From PALSA-505 sp035308365 (GTDB taxonomy: Bacteria; Actinomycetota; Actinomycetes; Streptosporangiales; Streptosporangiaceae), in NCBI GenBank assembly GCA_035308365.1, contig DATGGU010000132.1, forward strand, positions 1-64,000: a DNA stretch of 64,000 bases, read 5' to 3'. How positions within the stretch are numbered: the stretch's first letter is position 1; each line of letters opens with the position of its first letter. The notes under the pieces are model-generated. The model worked only from the letters and a program-made list of their open reading frames with translations, did no database searches and was not told where the DNA came from. Positions 54,578-63,912 of the stretch are shown piece after piece. A program made the translations under genes and the position numbers.

Positions 54578-55405
54578 TCACGTGTGCACACTCTTCTCAC
54601 GATACCGGCAGATCCGCACGAATTCATTGGCATCCAGGCTCGCGCCGCCGACAAGTGCGCCGTCGATGTCCGGCTGCTCCATGATCGCAGCTATGTTATC
54701 GGCCTTGACCGATCCGCCGTACAGGATACGCACGGTGGCGGCGGTGTCGCCGGGGTGAAGCCCGGAAATCCTGGCCCGGATGGCGCCGCACACCTCCTGG
54801 GCGTCCTCGGGCGTGGCGACCTCGCCGGTGCCGATCGCCCAGACCGGCTCGTAGGCGATCACCATGGCGGCGACCCGCTCGGCCGGCACTCCGGCCAGGC
54901 CGCCGTCGAGCTGGGCCAGAACGTGCGGGACGCACTCACCCGCCTGGCGGATCTCCAGGCTCTCGCCCACGCACAGAATCGGCACCAGGTCCGCGCCGAT
55001 CAGGGCCTTCACCTTGGCGTTGACCAGGGCGTCGTCCTCGTTGTGGTACTGCCGGCGCTCGGAGTGGCCGGCCAGCACGTAGCTGCAGCCGAGCTTGGCC
55101 AGCATCGGTGCGGAGATGTCGCCGGTGTAAGCGCCGTTGGCGTGCGGCGAGACGTCCTGGGCGCCATAGGTGATCCGCAGCTTGTCCCCGCTCACCAGCG
55201 TCTGCACGCTGCGCAGTGAGGTGAACGGCGGCAGCACGGCCACCTCGGTGGCGGCGAAATCCTTGTCGTTCAGCGTGAACGCCAGCTTCTGCACCAGCGC
55301 GATGGCCTCGAAGTGATTGCCGTTCATCTTCCAGTTCCCGGCGATCAGCGGCGTCCGGCCCAGCCCGGCCACCGGCTGGCCGGAGGCACCGCGCCGGGGA
55401 CTCAC
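54578..55405 (-). CDS. tpiA: Triosephosphate isomerase
   Basis: A 275-residue TIM barrel that interconverts dihydroxyacetone phosphate and glyceraldehyde-3-phosphate. LIAGNWKMNGN carries the Lys, LAGHSERRQY the His and IAYEPVWAIGTGEVATPEDA the catalytic Glu with loop 6. The GTG start overlaps the pgk stop (GTGA) and gives about 18 extra residues before the usual beginning; a later start cannot be excluded. Confidence 0.96.
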   Translation of the reverse strand: MSPRRGASGQPVAGLGRTPLIAGNWKMNGNHFEAIALVQKLAFTLNDKDFAATEVAVLPPFTSLRSVQTLVSGDKLRITYGAQDVSPHANGAYTGDISAPMLAKLGCSYVLAGHSERRQYHNEDDALVNAKVKALIGADLVPILCVGESLEIRQAGECVPHVLAQLDGGLAGVPAERVAAMVIAYEPVWAIGTGEVATPEDAQEVCGAIRARISGLHPGDTAATVRILYGGSVKADNIAAIMEQPDIDGALVGGASLDANEFVRICRYREKSVHT

Positions 55406-56637
55406 CGGCCGTCCTGGAGCGCGGTCAGCCCGGGCAGCGTGACGCCTTCCAGGTATTCCAGGCTCGCGCCGCCGCCGGTCGAGATGTGGCCGAACGCGTC
55501 TTCGCGCAGGCCGAGCTGGCGGACGGCCGCCGCGGAGTCGCCGCCGCCGACCACGGTCAGCCCGGGCACCTCGCTGATCGCCCGGGCGACCGCGAGCGTC
55601 CCGGCCGCGAAGGCGGGGAACTCGAAGACGCCCATCGGGCCGTTCCAGAACACGGTCTTCGCGTCGGCCAGCTTCTCCGCGAACAGCGCCCGGGTCCGCG
55701 GGCCCATGTCCAGGCCCTCGCGGTCGGCCGGGATGGCGGTGGCGGGCACCACCTCGTGCTCGGCATCGGCGGCGAAGTGCGTGGCCGCGACGATGTCGAC
55801 GGGCAGCACGATCTCCACGCCGCGGCTGGCCGCCTCGTCCATGAGCTTGCGGACGTGCGGGATCTGGGCGGCCTCAAGGAGTGAGTTGCCGACCTCGTGG
55901 CCGCGGGCGGCCAGGAACGTGTAGGACATGCCGCCGCCGATGAGCAGCCGGTCCACCTGGCCGAGCAGGTTGCCGATCACGCCGAGCTTGTCGGACGGCT
56001 TGGCGCCGCCGAGCACCAGCACGTAGGGCCGGGCCGGGTTCTCGGTCAGCTTGCGCAGCACGTCGACCTCGGCGCGGATCAGATATCCCGCCGCGTGCGG
56101 CAGTAGCAGCGGCAGGTCGTACACGCTGGCGTGCTTGCGGTGCACGGCGCCGAACCCGTCGCCCACGTACAGCGGCTCGCCCGTGCCTGCCCGGGCTGCG
56201 AGCGCGGCAAGGCGCCGGGCCAGCTCGCCGCGCTCCTGGTCGTCCTTGCTGGTCTCGGCAGGCTCGAAGCGCACGTTCTCCAGCAGTGCGACGTCGCCGT
56301 CGGCCAGGCTGGCGACCACCTCGGTGGCGGACGGGCCCGCCACGTCGGTGGCGAAGGCGACCGGCCGGCCGAGCAGCGTGGCCAGGTGGGCGGCCACCGG
56401 CTGCAGGGATGGCCCGCCCTGGGCCCGTTCGGCGAAACCGTCGCCCTTGGGCCTGCCGAGGTGGGCGGCCACGATGACGCGCGCGCCGCGCTCGGCCAGC
56501 TTGGTGATCGTCGGCAGGCTGGCCCTGACCCGGCCGTCGTCGGTGATCCGCGTGCCGTCCAGCGGCACGTTGAGATCAGCACGCACAAACACCGCGCGCC
56601 CGCCGGCCACCAAGGATTCGAAGTCCCTCATCGTCAT
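55402..56637 (-). CDS. pgk: Phosphoglycerate kinase
   Basis: A 411-residue Pgk. VFVRADLNVPLDG at the N-terminus, AHLGRPKG, LLENVRFEPAE and the C-terminal FPAFAAGTLAVARAI and VVGGGDSAAAVRQLG nucleotide site are present. The start at 56637 (MTMRDFESL) or 56631 is chosen because the frame upstream belongs to gap. It is 11 bases after gap and overlaps tpiA, so gap-pgk-tpiA-secG is one operon. Confidence 0.96.
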   Translation of the reverse strand: MTMRDFESLVAGGRAVFVRADLNVPLDGTRITDDGRVRASLPTITKLAERGARVIVAAHLGRPKGDGFAERAQGGPSLQPVAAHLATLLGRPVAFATDVAGPSATEVVASLADGDVALLENVRFEPAETSKDDQERGELARRLAALAARAGTGEPLYVGDGFGAVHRKHASVYDLPLLLPHAAGYLIRAEVDVLRKLTENPARPYVLVLGGAKPSDKLGVIGNLLGQVDRLLIGGGMSYTFLAARGHEVGNSLLEAAQIPHVRKLMDEAASRGVEIVLPVDIVAATHFAADAEHEVVPATAIPADREGLDMGPRTRALFAEKLADAKTVFWNGPMGVFEFPAFAAGTLAVARAISEVPGLTVVGGGDSAAAVRQLGLREDAFGHISTGGGASLEYLEGVTLPGLTALQDGR

Positions 56638-56648
56638 CGCTTCTGGTG

Positions 56649-57674
56649 TCAGGCGAGCCTGGAACCGACCAGCCGGACCGCGTCGACCAGCCGGGACGAG
56701 TAGCCCCACTCGTTGTCGTACCAGCCGATGACCTTGACCTGGTCGCCCTCGGCCATGGTGAGGGAGGAATCGAAGGTGCACGAGGCCGGTGAGCCGACGA
56801 TGTCGGAGGACACAATCGGGTCGCTGGTGTAGTACAGGTACCCCTTGAGCGAGCCTTCGGCGGCAGCCTTGAAAGCGGCGTTCACCTCGTCCTTGCTGAC
56901 CTCGCGGCCAAGCTGTGCCACCAGGTCGGTGACCGAGCCGTCGGGGACCGGGACACGCAGCGACAGGCCGTCCATCTTGCCCTTGAGCTCGGGCAGCACC
57001 AGCGCCGTGGCCTTGGCCGCGCCGGTCGTGGTCGGGATGATGTTGATCGCCGCGGCCCTGGCCCGCCGCAGGTCCCGGTGCGGGAAGTCCTGCAGCACCT
57101 GGTCGCTGGTGTAGGCGTGCACCGTGGTCATCAGGCCGCGGACGATGCCGAAGTTGTCCAGCAGCACCTTGGCCATGGGCGCCACGCAGTTGGTGGTGCA
57201 GGAGGCGTTGGAGATGATCTGGTGGCTGGCGGGGTCATAGGCGTCGTCGTTGACCCCCATGACGATCGTGATGTCCTCACCCTTGGCCGGCGCGGAGATG
57301 AGCACCTTCCTGGCGCCCGCGGCGATGTGCTTGCGGGCGTCATCGGCGTTGGTGAACCGGCCGGTCGACTCGACGACGACGTCCACGCCGAGTTCGCCCC
57401 AGGGCAGGTCGGCCGGGTCGCGCTGGGCGAGGATCTTGATCGTCTGGCCGCCGGTGTGGATCTCGTCGCCGGACGCCGTCACCTCGCCGGCCAGGTTGCC
57501 GAGCACGCTGTCGTACTTGAGCAGATGCGCCATGGTGGCGACGTCGCCGAGGTCGTTGGCCGCGACGATCTGGATTTCATCGGTGGACTGGCCGCGGCTG
57601 CCTTGGTCGTTGACGGCTCGCCAGAAGTTCCGCCCGATCCGGCCGAATCCGTTGATGCCAACACGAATGGTCAC
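56649..57674 (-). CDS. gap: Glyceraldehyde-3-phosphate dehydrogenase
   Basis: A 341-residue type I GAPDH. RVGINGFGRIGRNFWRA binds NAD, Cys159 in SNASCTTNCVAPMAKVL is the nucleophile, and WYDNEWGYSSRLVD is the C-terminal signature. TTAGGAGAA precedes the GTG start. First gene of the glycolytic operon; the 125-base gap to whiA (57675-57799) should hold its promoter. Confidence 0.97.
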   Translation of the reverse strand: MTIRVGINGFGRIGRNFWRAVNDQGSRGQSTDEIQIVAANDLGDVATMAHLLKYDSVLGNLAGEVTASGDEIHTGGQTIKILAQRDPADLPWGELGVDVVVESTGRFTNADDARKHIAAGARKVLISAPAKGEDITIVMGVNDDAYDPASHQIISNASCTTNCVAPMAKVLLDNFGIVRGLMTTVHAYTSDQVLQDFPHRDLRRARAAAINIIPTTTGAAKATALVLPELKGKMDGLSLRVPVPDGSVTDLVAQLGREVSKDEVNAAFKAAAEGSLKGYLYYTSDPIVSSDIVGSPASCTFDSSLTMAEGDQVKVIGWYDNEWGYSSRLVDAVRLVGSRLA

Positions 57675-57799
57675 AGCAGAGTTCTCCTAAAGCTTGCGTG
57701 CTGTTCTGGTTCCTGCTCGCCGCGCCGCGAGGCCGCGCAGTCCTCCCGGGCGGAACCCTACCTTGAGGGCCAGCCAGCACCTGCGTCAGCTAACTAACG

Positions 57800-58777
57800 C
57801 TACATGAGCATGTCCGGGGTGAGGCCGGCCTCGGTGCTGGGCACGCCGAGTTCCTCGGCGCGTTTGTCGGCCATGGCGAGCAGCCGGCGGATCCGCCCGG
57901 CGATCGCGTCCTTGGTCATCGGCGGGTCGGCGATCTGGCCGAGTTCCTCCAGGCTGGCCTGGCGGTTGGCGATGCGCAGCCGGCCGGCGTCGGTCAGGTG
58001 CGACGGCGCGTCGTCGCCGAGGATCTCCAGGGCACGTTCGACCCGGGCGCCGGCCGCCACCGCCGCCCGGGCGCTGCGGCGCAGGTTCGCGTCGTCGAAG
58101 TTGGCCAGCCGGTTCGCGGTGGCCCGCACCTCCCGGCGCACCCGCCGCTCCTCCCAGGCCAGCACGCTCTCGTGGGCGCCGAGCCGGGTGAGCAGCGCGC
58201 TGATCGCGTCGCCGTCCTTCACCACCACCCGGTCCACGCTGCGGACGTCCCGCGCCTTGGCGTGGATCTTCAGCCGCCGGGCCGCACCTACCAGGGCGAG
58301 CGCGGCCTCCGGGCCGGGGCAGGTGATCTCGAGCGACATCGAGCGGCCGGGCTCGGTGAGCGAGCCGTGCGCGAGGAACGCCGCGCGCCAGGCCGCCTCG
58401 CAGTCGCAACTGCCGCCCGAGACCACCTGCCTGGGCAGGCCGCGGACCGGACGGCCGTAGCTGTCCACCAGCCCGGTCTGCCTGGCCAGGCTGTCGCCCT
58501 CCCTGGGCACCCGGACGACGTACCTGTTGCCCTTCCGCAGCCCGCTCGGGGCGAGCACGAGCAGTTCGGAGGAATGCCCGAACACTTCGGCGATGTCCTT
58601 GCGCAGCCGGCGGGCCGCGGCGCCGGTGTCCAGTTCGGCCTCGATCACGATGTGGCCGCTGGCCAGGTGCAACCCCCCGGCGAACCTGAGCAGCGCGGAC
58701 ACCTCGGCCTTACGGCAGCACGGCTTGACCACCTCGACCCGGCTCAGCTCATCCTTGACTAGGCCGGTCATCGCCAT
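57800..58777 (-). CDS. whiA: Sporulation regulator WhiA
   Basis: A 325-residue WhiA: a LAGLIDADG-like domain without nuclease activity followed by a helix-turn-helix (LGQIADPPMTKDAIAGRIRRLLAMADKRA). In Streptomyces it activates cell-division genes at sporulation with WhiB; it is present in most Gram-positive bacteria. GGAGA nine bases before the ATG at 58777 favours this start, MAMTGLVKDELSRV, over a GTG at 58786 that overlaps the yvcK stop. Fourth gene of uvrC-rapZ-yvcK-whiA. Confidence 0.96.
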   Translation of the reverse strand: MAMTGLVKDELSRVEVVKPCCRKAEVSALLRFAGGLHLASGHIVIEAELDTGAAARRLRKDIAEVFGHSSELLVLAPSGLRKGNRYVVRVPREGDSLARQTGLVDSYGRPVRGLPRQVVSGGSCDCEAAWRAAFLAHGSLTEPGRSMSLEITCPGPEAALALVGAARRLKIHAKARDVRSVDRVVVKDGDAISALLTRLGAHESVLAWEERRVRREVRATANRLANFDDANLRRSARAAVAAGARVERALEILGDDAPSHLTDAGRLRIANRQASLEELGQIADPPMTKDAIAGRIRRLLAMADKRAEELGVPSTEAGLTPDMLM

Positions 58778-58782
58778 CTGCG

Positions 58783-59766
58783 TCACTCTCCCTCGAAGAT
58801 CTGAGCGTATGCCTGCGCGAGGCGCACCGGGTCATGCCGCGGCGACCCGTCCCCCATGGCCACGTCGGCAAAGGCCAGCCTGGCGCCCAGCAGGGCCGCC
58901 GCCTTCTCCAGGCCGCCGGCCCCGCTGGTGTGCTGGAGGTCGGCGAGGACCACGTCGGCCCGCAGGCCCGGCGCGTGGTCGGCGAGCACTTCAAGGAGGG
59001 CGCTGGGCGACCGTCCTTCCGACTCCTTGTCCTGCGGCGCGACGTTGAGGACCACCACCCGGCGGGCCCTGGTGCTGACCACGGCGCCGGCGAGCTCGGG
59101 GACCAGCAGGTGCACCAGGACGCTGGTGAACCACGACCCGGGACCGAGCACGACCCAGTCGGCCTCGCGCACCGCGGCCACCGCCTCGGGCCGGGCGGCC
59201 GGGGCCGGCGGCACCAGCGCGATGGACCGGATCAGCCCCTGCGTGGTGGCGCAGGAGTACTGGCCGTGGACCGTGCTCAGCTCGTAGGGGCGGTCCGGGT
59301 CGGCGCCCTCCACCGTGGCGGTGATGTCCAGCGGCACGGCGGCCATGGGCAGCACCCGGCCGTGCGCCCCGAGCAGCCGGCCCACCCAGTCCAGCCCCTC
59401 GACCGTGTCGCCGAGCAGCTCCCACAACGCCACGATGAGCAGGTTCCCGACCGCGTGGCCGGACAGCTCGCTGTCCCCGCCGAACCTGTGCTGCACCACC
59501 CGGCTCCAGGTGGTGCCCCAGTCGTCGTCGCCGCACAGCGCCGCCAGGGCCATCCGCAGGTCGCCGGGCGGTATGACGCCGAGCTGGCGGCGCAGCCGGC
59601 CGCTGGAGCCACCGTCGTCGGCGACCGTGACGATGGCGGTCAGCTCGTCGCTGACCCGGCGCAATGCCGACAGTGACGCGAACAGCCCGTGGCCGCCGCC
59701 GAGCGCCACGACCCGCGGCGGCACGGTACCTTTCCGTCCCGGAAGGTGTGACATCTCGCCGCTCAC
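58783..59766 (-). CDS. yvcK: YvcK-family UDP-sugar-binding regulator
   Basis: A 327-residue YvcK/CuvA protein. VVALGGGHGLFASLSALR, VTVADDGGSSGRLRRQLG and GNLLIVALWELLGD are the CofD-like fold motifs. Binds UDP-GlcNAc in Bacillus and Mycobacterium and links carbon metabolism with cell wall synthesis. The GTG start overlaps rapZ and the stop lies five bases before whiA. Confidence 0.95.
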   Translation of the reverse strand: MSGEMSHLPGRKGTVPPRVVALGGGHGLFASLSALRRVSDELTAIVTVADDGGSSGRLRRQLGVIPPGDLRMALAALCGDDDWGTTWSRVVQHRFGGDSELSGHAVGNLLIVALWELLGDTVEGLDWVGRLLGAHGRVLPMAAVPLDITATVEGADPDRPYELSTVHGQYSCATTQGLIRSIALVPPAPAARPEAVAAVREADWVVLGPGSWFTSVLVHLLVPELAGAVVSTRARRVVVLNVAPQDKESEGRSPSALLEVLADHAPGLRADVVLADLQHTSGAGGLEKAAALLGARLAFADVAMGDGSPRHDPVRLAQAYAQIFEGE

Positions 59767-60659
59767 TCGCGCCCCAGATCCCGGTGCACCACCTGGATGG
59801 CGGCTCCCGTCTCGGTCAGCCTGGCGGCGAGCTGCTCGGCCATGGCCACGCTGCGGTGCTTGCCGCCGGTGCAGCCGACGGCGAGGGTGACGAACCGTTT
59901 GCCCTCCCGCTCGAATCCGGGGAGCGCCGTCCGCATCGCCTCGACGAAGGCGTCAAGGAACTTCTTGGCGCCCGGCTGGCCGAGCACGTAGTCGCGGACC
60001 GGCGGGTCCTGGCCGGTGAGCGGGGCGAGTTCCTCGATCCAGAACGGGTTGGGCAGGAACCTGCAGTCGGCCACCATGTCGGCGTCCACCGGCATGCCGT
60101 ACTTGTAGCCGAACGAGACCACGCTGACCCGCAGGCCCGCCGCGCCCTCGCCGCCGAAGAAGCCGCGCATCCGGCCGCGCAGTTCGTGCACGTTCAGCGC
60201 CGAGGTGTCCAGCACCAGGTCCGCCTCGCCGCGCACGCCGCGCAGCAGTTCGCGCTCGGCCTTGATGCCCTCGCTGACCGAGCCGTCCTGCTGCAGCGGA
60301 TGCGGGCGCCTGACGTTGTCGAACCTTCGGACCAGCGTGTCGTCGCCGGCCTCGAGGAAGACGACCCGGGGTGGCGCGCCGCGGCCGGCCAGGTCGCCGA
60401 GCGCGGCGTTCAGGTCGGTGGTGAAGGCGCGGCTGCGCACGTCGACCACGGCCGCGACCTTGGACACGGCCCCGCCGGAGCGGGCGGCCAGGTCCACCAT
60501 GGTGGGCAGCAGCCCGGGCGGCAGGTTGTCCACGACGAACCAGCCCAGGTCCTCCAGGGCCTTGGCGGCCGTGCTCCGCCCGGCGCCGGACATGCCGGTA
60601 ATGATCACAATGGCGGGGGCGTCCGCCTCGTGGTGGCTGTCCCCGTGACCGTCTCTCAC
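59763..60659 (-). CDS. rapZ: RNase adapter protein RapZ family nucleotide-binding protein
   Basis: A 298-residue RapZ/YvcJ protein. The P-loop reads ITGMSGAGRST, with Arg where a Lys is canonical; this substitution also occurs in other actinobacterial members as I recall. VFLEAGDDTLVRRF and GCTGGKHRSVAMAEQLA (the C-terminal phosphate/metabolite site) are conserved. In E. coli it binds GlcN6P and controls glmS RNA decay; that pathway is not known in actinomycetes. Starts with GTG overlapping the uvrC stop. Confidence 0.95.
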   Translation of the reverse strand: MRDGHGDSHHEADAPAIVIITGMSGAGRSTAAKALEDLGWFVVDNLPPGLLPTMVDLAARSGGAVSKVAAVVDVRSRAFTTDLNAALGDLAGRGAPPRVVFLEAGDDTLVRRFDNVRRPHPLQQDGSVSEGIKAERELLRGVRGEADLVLDTSALNVHELRGRMRGFFGGEGAAGLRVSVVSFGYKYGMPVDADMVADCRFLPNPFWIEELAPLTGQDPPVRDYVLGQPGAKKFLDAFVEAMRTALPGFEREGKRFVTLAVGCTGGKHRSVAMAEQLAARLTETGAAIQVVHRDLGRE

Positions 60660-62674
60660 CGCTCTCCCCCGTCCACTGGAACCCGCTGGCCACCCGCCAC
60701 CCCTGCCGCACCCGGCGCGAGGGCGGTGAGTACCGCGGCCGCCACGCCGGGCCCGATGCCGGGCAGGCCGGCGATCTCGTCGGCGCTCGCCGCGGCGATG
60801 TTACGCACCGAGCCGAAGTGCCGCAGCAGCGTCGCCCGCCGGGCTGGGCCGAGTCCGGGCACGCCATCCAGCTCGCTGGTGGTGAGTGCCTTCGATCGTT
60901 TCGCCCGGTGGTAGGTGATCGCAAACCGGTGCGCCTCGTCGCGCACCCGCTGCAGCAGGTACAGCCCCTCGCTCGTGCGGGACAGGATAACCGGTGTGTC
61001 CTCGCCCGGCAGCCACACCTCTTCCAGCCGCTTGGCCAGGCCGCAGACGGCGACGTCGTCGATGCCGAGCTCGATCAGCGCCCGCATGGCGGCCGCGGCC
61101 TGGGGCGCTCCGCCGTCCACCACGACCAGGTTGGGCGGGTAGGCGAACTTGCGCTTGACGGCGGGCCCGGCCTCTTCCGGGCCGTGGCCGTCTTCGTCGT
61201 CGGCGCGGTCGCCGAGCGTGTCGAGTTCGCCGGTCTGCTCGCGCTCGTCCAGGTAGCGGCGGAACCTGCGGGTGATCACCTCGTGGATCGAGGCGACGTC
61301 GTCGGTGCCGTCGATGCCCTTGATGCTGAACCTGCGGTATTCGCTCTTGCGGGCGAGACCGTCCTCGAACACCACCATGGAGGCCACCACGTGGGTGCCC
61401 TGCAGGTTCGAGACGTCGTAACACTCGATCCGCAGCGGGGCGTCGCCGAGCCCGAGCGCCTCCTGGATCTCGTGCATCGCCCGGCTGCGGGTGGTCAGGT
61501 CGCTGGCCCGCTTGGTCTTGTGCAGCGCCAGCGACTCCTTGGCGTTCCGCGCCACGGTTTCGAGCAGGGCCTTCTTGTCGCCGCGCCGGGGCACCCGCAG
61601 ATCCACCTTGCCGCCGGGCCGGGCGGCGCGCAGGGCCAGCCAGTCGCGCATGGCGTCCACGCCTGGCGGCAGCACCGGCACCAGCACCTCGCGGGGCACG
61701 CCGCCACGGCCGGCACCGTCACTGCCGCCGCCGTTGTTCGTGCCGCCGTACACCTGGCCGAGGAACTGCTCCACCAGCTCGGCCGGGGAGATGTCCTCGA
61801 CCTTGTCCACCACCCAGCCGCGCTGGCCACGCACCCGGCCGCCGCGCACGTAGAAGACCTGGACCGCCGCCTCCAGCTGGTCCTCGGCCAGCGCGATCAC
61901 GTCGCAGTCGGTGCCGTCGCCGAGCACCACGGCCTGCTTCTCCAGGGCCCGCTGCAGCGCCTTGATGTCGTCGCGCAGCCTGGCCGCCCGCTCGAATTCC
62001 TCGGCCGCGGCGGCGGCCCGCATCTCGGTTTCGAGCGCCCGGATGAAGCGGTTGGTCTGGCCGGCCATGAAGTCGCAGAAGTCTTCGGCCAGCACCCGGT
62101 GCTCGGCCTCGGTCACCCGGCCGACGCAGGGCGCCGAGCACTTGCCGATGTAGCCGAGCAGGCACGGGCGGCCGATCTGGCCGGCCCGCTTGAACACCCC
62201 GGCCGAGCAGGTCCGCACCGGGAAGACCCGGAGCAGCATGTCCACCGTCTCCCTGATCGCCCAGGCGTGGGAGTAGGGCCCGAAGTACCTGACGCCGCGC
62301 CGTTTGGCGCCGCGCATCACCATGACCCTGGGGTATTCCTCGTCCATGGTGACGGCGAGGTAGGGGTAGCTCTTGTCGTCCCGGTACCTGACGTTGAATC
62401 TGGGGTCGAACTCCTTGATCCAGGAGTATTCGAGCTGCAGCGCCTCGACCTCGGTGCCGACCACCGTCCAGTCCACCCTGGCCGCCGTGCGCAGCATGCC
62501 CTGCGTGCGCGGGTGCAGCGTGGCGAAGTCGGCGAAGTAGGAGTTCAGCCGGGAGCGCAGTGATTTCGCCTTGCCGACGTAGATCACCCGGCCGCGTTCG
62601 TCGCGGAACCGGTAGACGCCGGGGGACTCAGGGATGGAACCGGGGGCGGGGCGGTAGCTGGACGGATCTGCCAC
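60656..62674 (-). CDS. uvrC: Excinuclease ABC subunit C
   Basis: A 672-residue UvrC, which makes both incisions in nucleotide excision repair. N-terminal GIY-YIG nuclease (SPGVYRFRDERGRVIYVGKAKSLRSR), a UVR motif (MRAAAAAEEFERAARLRDDIKAL), the RNase H-like second nuclease (IECYDVSNLQGTHVVASMVVF and VVDGGAPQ) and tandem helix-hairpin-helix (LDGVPGLGPARRATLLRHFGS). GTG start six bases after TAGAGT on the minus strand, so probably leaderless. First gene of the uvrC-rapZ-yvcK-whiA operon. Confidence 0.97.
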   Translation of the reverse strand: MADPSSYRPAPGSIPESPGVYRFRDERGRVIYVGKAKSLRSRLNSYFADFATLHPRTQGMLRTAARVDWTVVGTEVEALQLEYSWIKEFDPRFNVRYRDDKSYPYLAVTMDEEYPRVMVMRGAKRRGVRYFGPYSHAWAIRETVDMLLRVFPVRTCSAGVFKRAGQIGRPCLLGYIGKCSAPCVGRVTEAEHRVLAEDFCDFMAGQTNRFIRALETEMRAAAAAEEFERAARLRDDIKALQRALEKQAVVLGDGTDCDVIALAEDQLEAAVQVFYVRGGRVRGQRGWVVDKVEDISPAELVEQFLGQVYGGTNNGGGSDGAGRGGVPREVLVPVLPPGVDAMRDWLALRAARPGGKVDLRVPRRGDKKALLETVARNAKESLALHKTKRASDLTTRSRAMHEIQEALGLGDAPLRIECYDVSNLQGTHVVASMVVFEDGLARKSEYRRFSIKGIDGTDDVASIHEVITRRFRRYLDEREQTGELDTLGDRADDEDGHGPEEAGPAVKRKFAYPPNLVVVDGGAPQAAAAMRALIELGIDDVAVCGLAKRLEEVWLPGEDTPVILSRTSEGLYLLQRVRDEAHRFAITYHRAKRSKALTTSELDGVPGLGPARRATLLRHFGSVRNIAAASADEIAGLPGIGPGVAAAVLTALAPGAAGVAGGQRVPVDGGER

Positions 62675-62683
62675 AGCCCAACT

Positions 62684-63073
62684 CTATGCAGTACTGGCTC
62701 TTTCTCCCCGTTGCTCGCGGGCATCGTAGGCGGTGCGCGCGGCTTCTATTTCGTCCAGGTGCGCATGGGCCCAGCAGACCAGCGTGCCGGCCGCGTCCAG
62801 CAGGGTGCGGCCCATGGGGGTCAGCTCGTAGTCGACCCTCGGCGGGATGACCGGGTAGATGGTCCTGGTCACGATGCCATCGCGCTCCAGCCCGCGCACG
62901 GTCACCGTCAGCATCCGCTGGCTGATGCCCGCGATGCCGCGTTTGAGATCGGTGAACCGCTTGGCCCCGTTGCCCAGCGAGAAGATGACCTGCAGCGACC
63001 ACTTGTCACCGACCCGGCCCAGCACCTCACTGGCCCGGCAGGCTCCGGCCGGCGGTGGACCTGCGACGTCCAC
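62684..63073 (-). CDS. HxlR-family transcriptional regulator
   Basis: A 129-residue winged-helix protein. Cys12 lies before VGDKWSLQVIFSLGNGAKRFTDLKRGIAGISQRMLTVTVRGLERDG, which is the typical HxlR core with a single N-terminal cysteine able to sense redox or electrophiles. GGAGGTAACC precedes the GTG. It ends nine bases before uvrC starts on the same strand and is divergent from the YceI gene, its likely target. Confidence 0.92.
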   Translation of the reverse strand: MDVAGPPPAGACRASEVLGRVGDKWSLQVIFSLGNGAKRFTDLKRGIAGISQRMLTVTVRGLERDGIVTRTIYPVIPPRVDYELTPMGRTLLDAAGTLVCWAHAHLDEIEAARTAYDAREQRGERASTA

Positions 63074-63170
63074 GGTTACCTCCGGGTGACAATGGCACCT
63101 CTATGTACCGGTCTTGCGTGATCCAGCATCAGGTACCAGGATAGGTGGCAGTTCCTCTTCAGAACCAAGA

Positions 63171-63182
63171 CACTATTCAGTA
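63171..63182. promoter_or_regulatory. Possible HxlR operator
   Basis: CACTATTCAGTA between the divergent hxlR-like and yceI-like genes: short inverted ACT-N4-AGT arms resembling YodB/HxlR boxes. GTACC occurs at 63104, 63133 and 63180 in the same spacer. Low confidence. Confidence 0.25.
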
Positions 63183-63227
63183 CCTTCATACTTCCCGAAA
63201 CCAGCATCGGTGTAACAAGGAGACATC

Positions 63228-63803
63228 ATGACCGCCGAGGTTGTCCAGATCCCCGGCTACGTGGCCGGCAAGTGGACCATCGACACCGTGCACTCCCACG
63301 TGGGCTTCATCGTCAGGCACATGATGGTGAGCAAGGTGCGGGGGCTCTTCAAGATCTGGGAAGGCGAGTTCGTCACGGCTGAGGACCCGCTCCAGTCCAG
63401 CACCACCGCGAAGATCGACCTTCGGTCGATCGACACCGGCAACGAGATGCGCGACAACCACATCCGCTCGGCTGACTTCTTCGATGTCGAGACGCACCCG
63501 TACATGACCTTCCAGTCCACCGGAGTGCGGGCGAACGGCCCGAACTTCATCCTCGACGGCGACCTGACGATCCGGGGCACCACCCGCCCGGTCTCCCTGG
63601 ACCTGGAGATCGAAGGCTTCGGGCCGGACCCGATGGGCGGCACCCGGTGCGGGTTCTCGGCCAGCACCGAGATCAACCGGATGGACTTCGGCGTCAGCTA
63701 CAACGGCCCGATCCCCGGCGGCGGCGTGGCGGTCAGCGAGAAGGTGCAGATCGTCCTGGAGATCGAGGGCGTCCTGCAGACCGAGGACCAGGCGGGGAGC
63801 TAA
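63228..63803 (+). CDS. YceI-family polyisoprenoid-binding-like protein
   Basis: A 191-residue lipocalin-like YceI protein without signal peptide, thus cytoplasmic. GKWTIDTVHSHVGFIVRHMM is the N-terminal signature, SIDTGNEMRDNHIRSADFFD the central one, and LTIRGTTRPVSLDLEIEGFG the last. Family members bind long isoprenoids or other amphipathic molecules and are often redox-stress induced. AAGGAGA precedes the ATG. Divergent from an HxlR regulator, a common pairing. Confidence 0.93.
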   Translation: MTAEVVQIPGYVAGKWTIDTVHSHVGFIVRHMMVSKVRGLFKIWEGEFVTAEDPLQSSTTAKIDLRSIDTGNEMRDNHIRSADFFDVETHPYMTFQSTGVRANGPNFILDGDLTIRGTTRPVSLDLEIEGFGPDPMGGTRCGFSASTEINRMDFGVSYNGPIPGGGVAVSEKVQIVLEIEGVLQTEDQAGS

Positions 63804-63840
63804 CCGGTTGCGCCCGCGCTGCTGGCCGGGACCTGAGCGG

Positions 63841-63912
63841 GCTGCTCAGGCTTCCGGCCAGTTGGCTGCTCAGCTCTCCGGCCAGTTGGCTGCTCAGCTT
63901 TCCGGCCAGTTG
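63841..63912. repeat. 24-base tandem repeat x3 over the end of the last gene
   Basis: Three units, 63841-63864, 63865-63888 and 63889-63912, each GCTGCTCAG followed by TTTCCGGCCAGTTG with small differences. Read on the minus strand each unit encodes AANWPES and a TGA, in the frame of the gene that ends at 63894. Confidence 0.85.

Noticed and set aside
60818..62563. 581-codon plus-strand frame opposite uvrC
   Set aside because: Shadow of uvrC, which has all nuclease and helix-hairpin-helix motifs on the minus strand.
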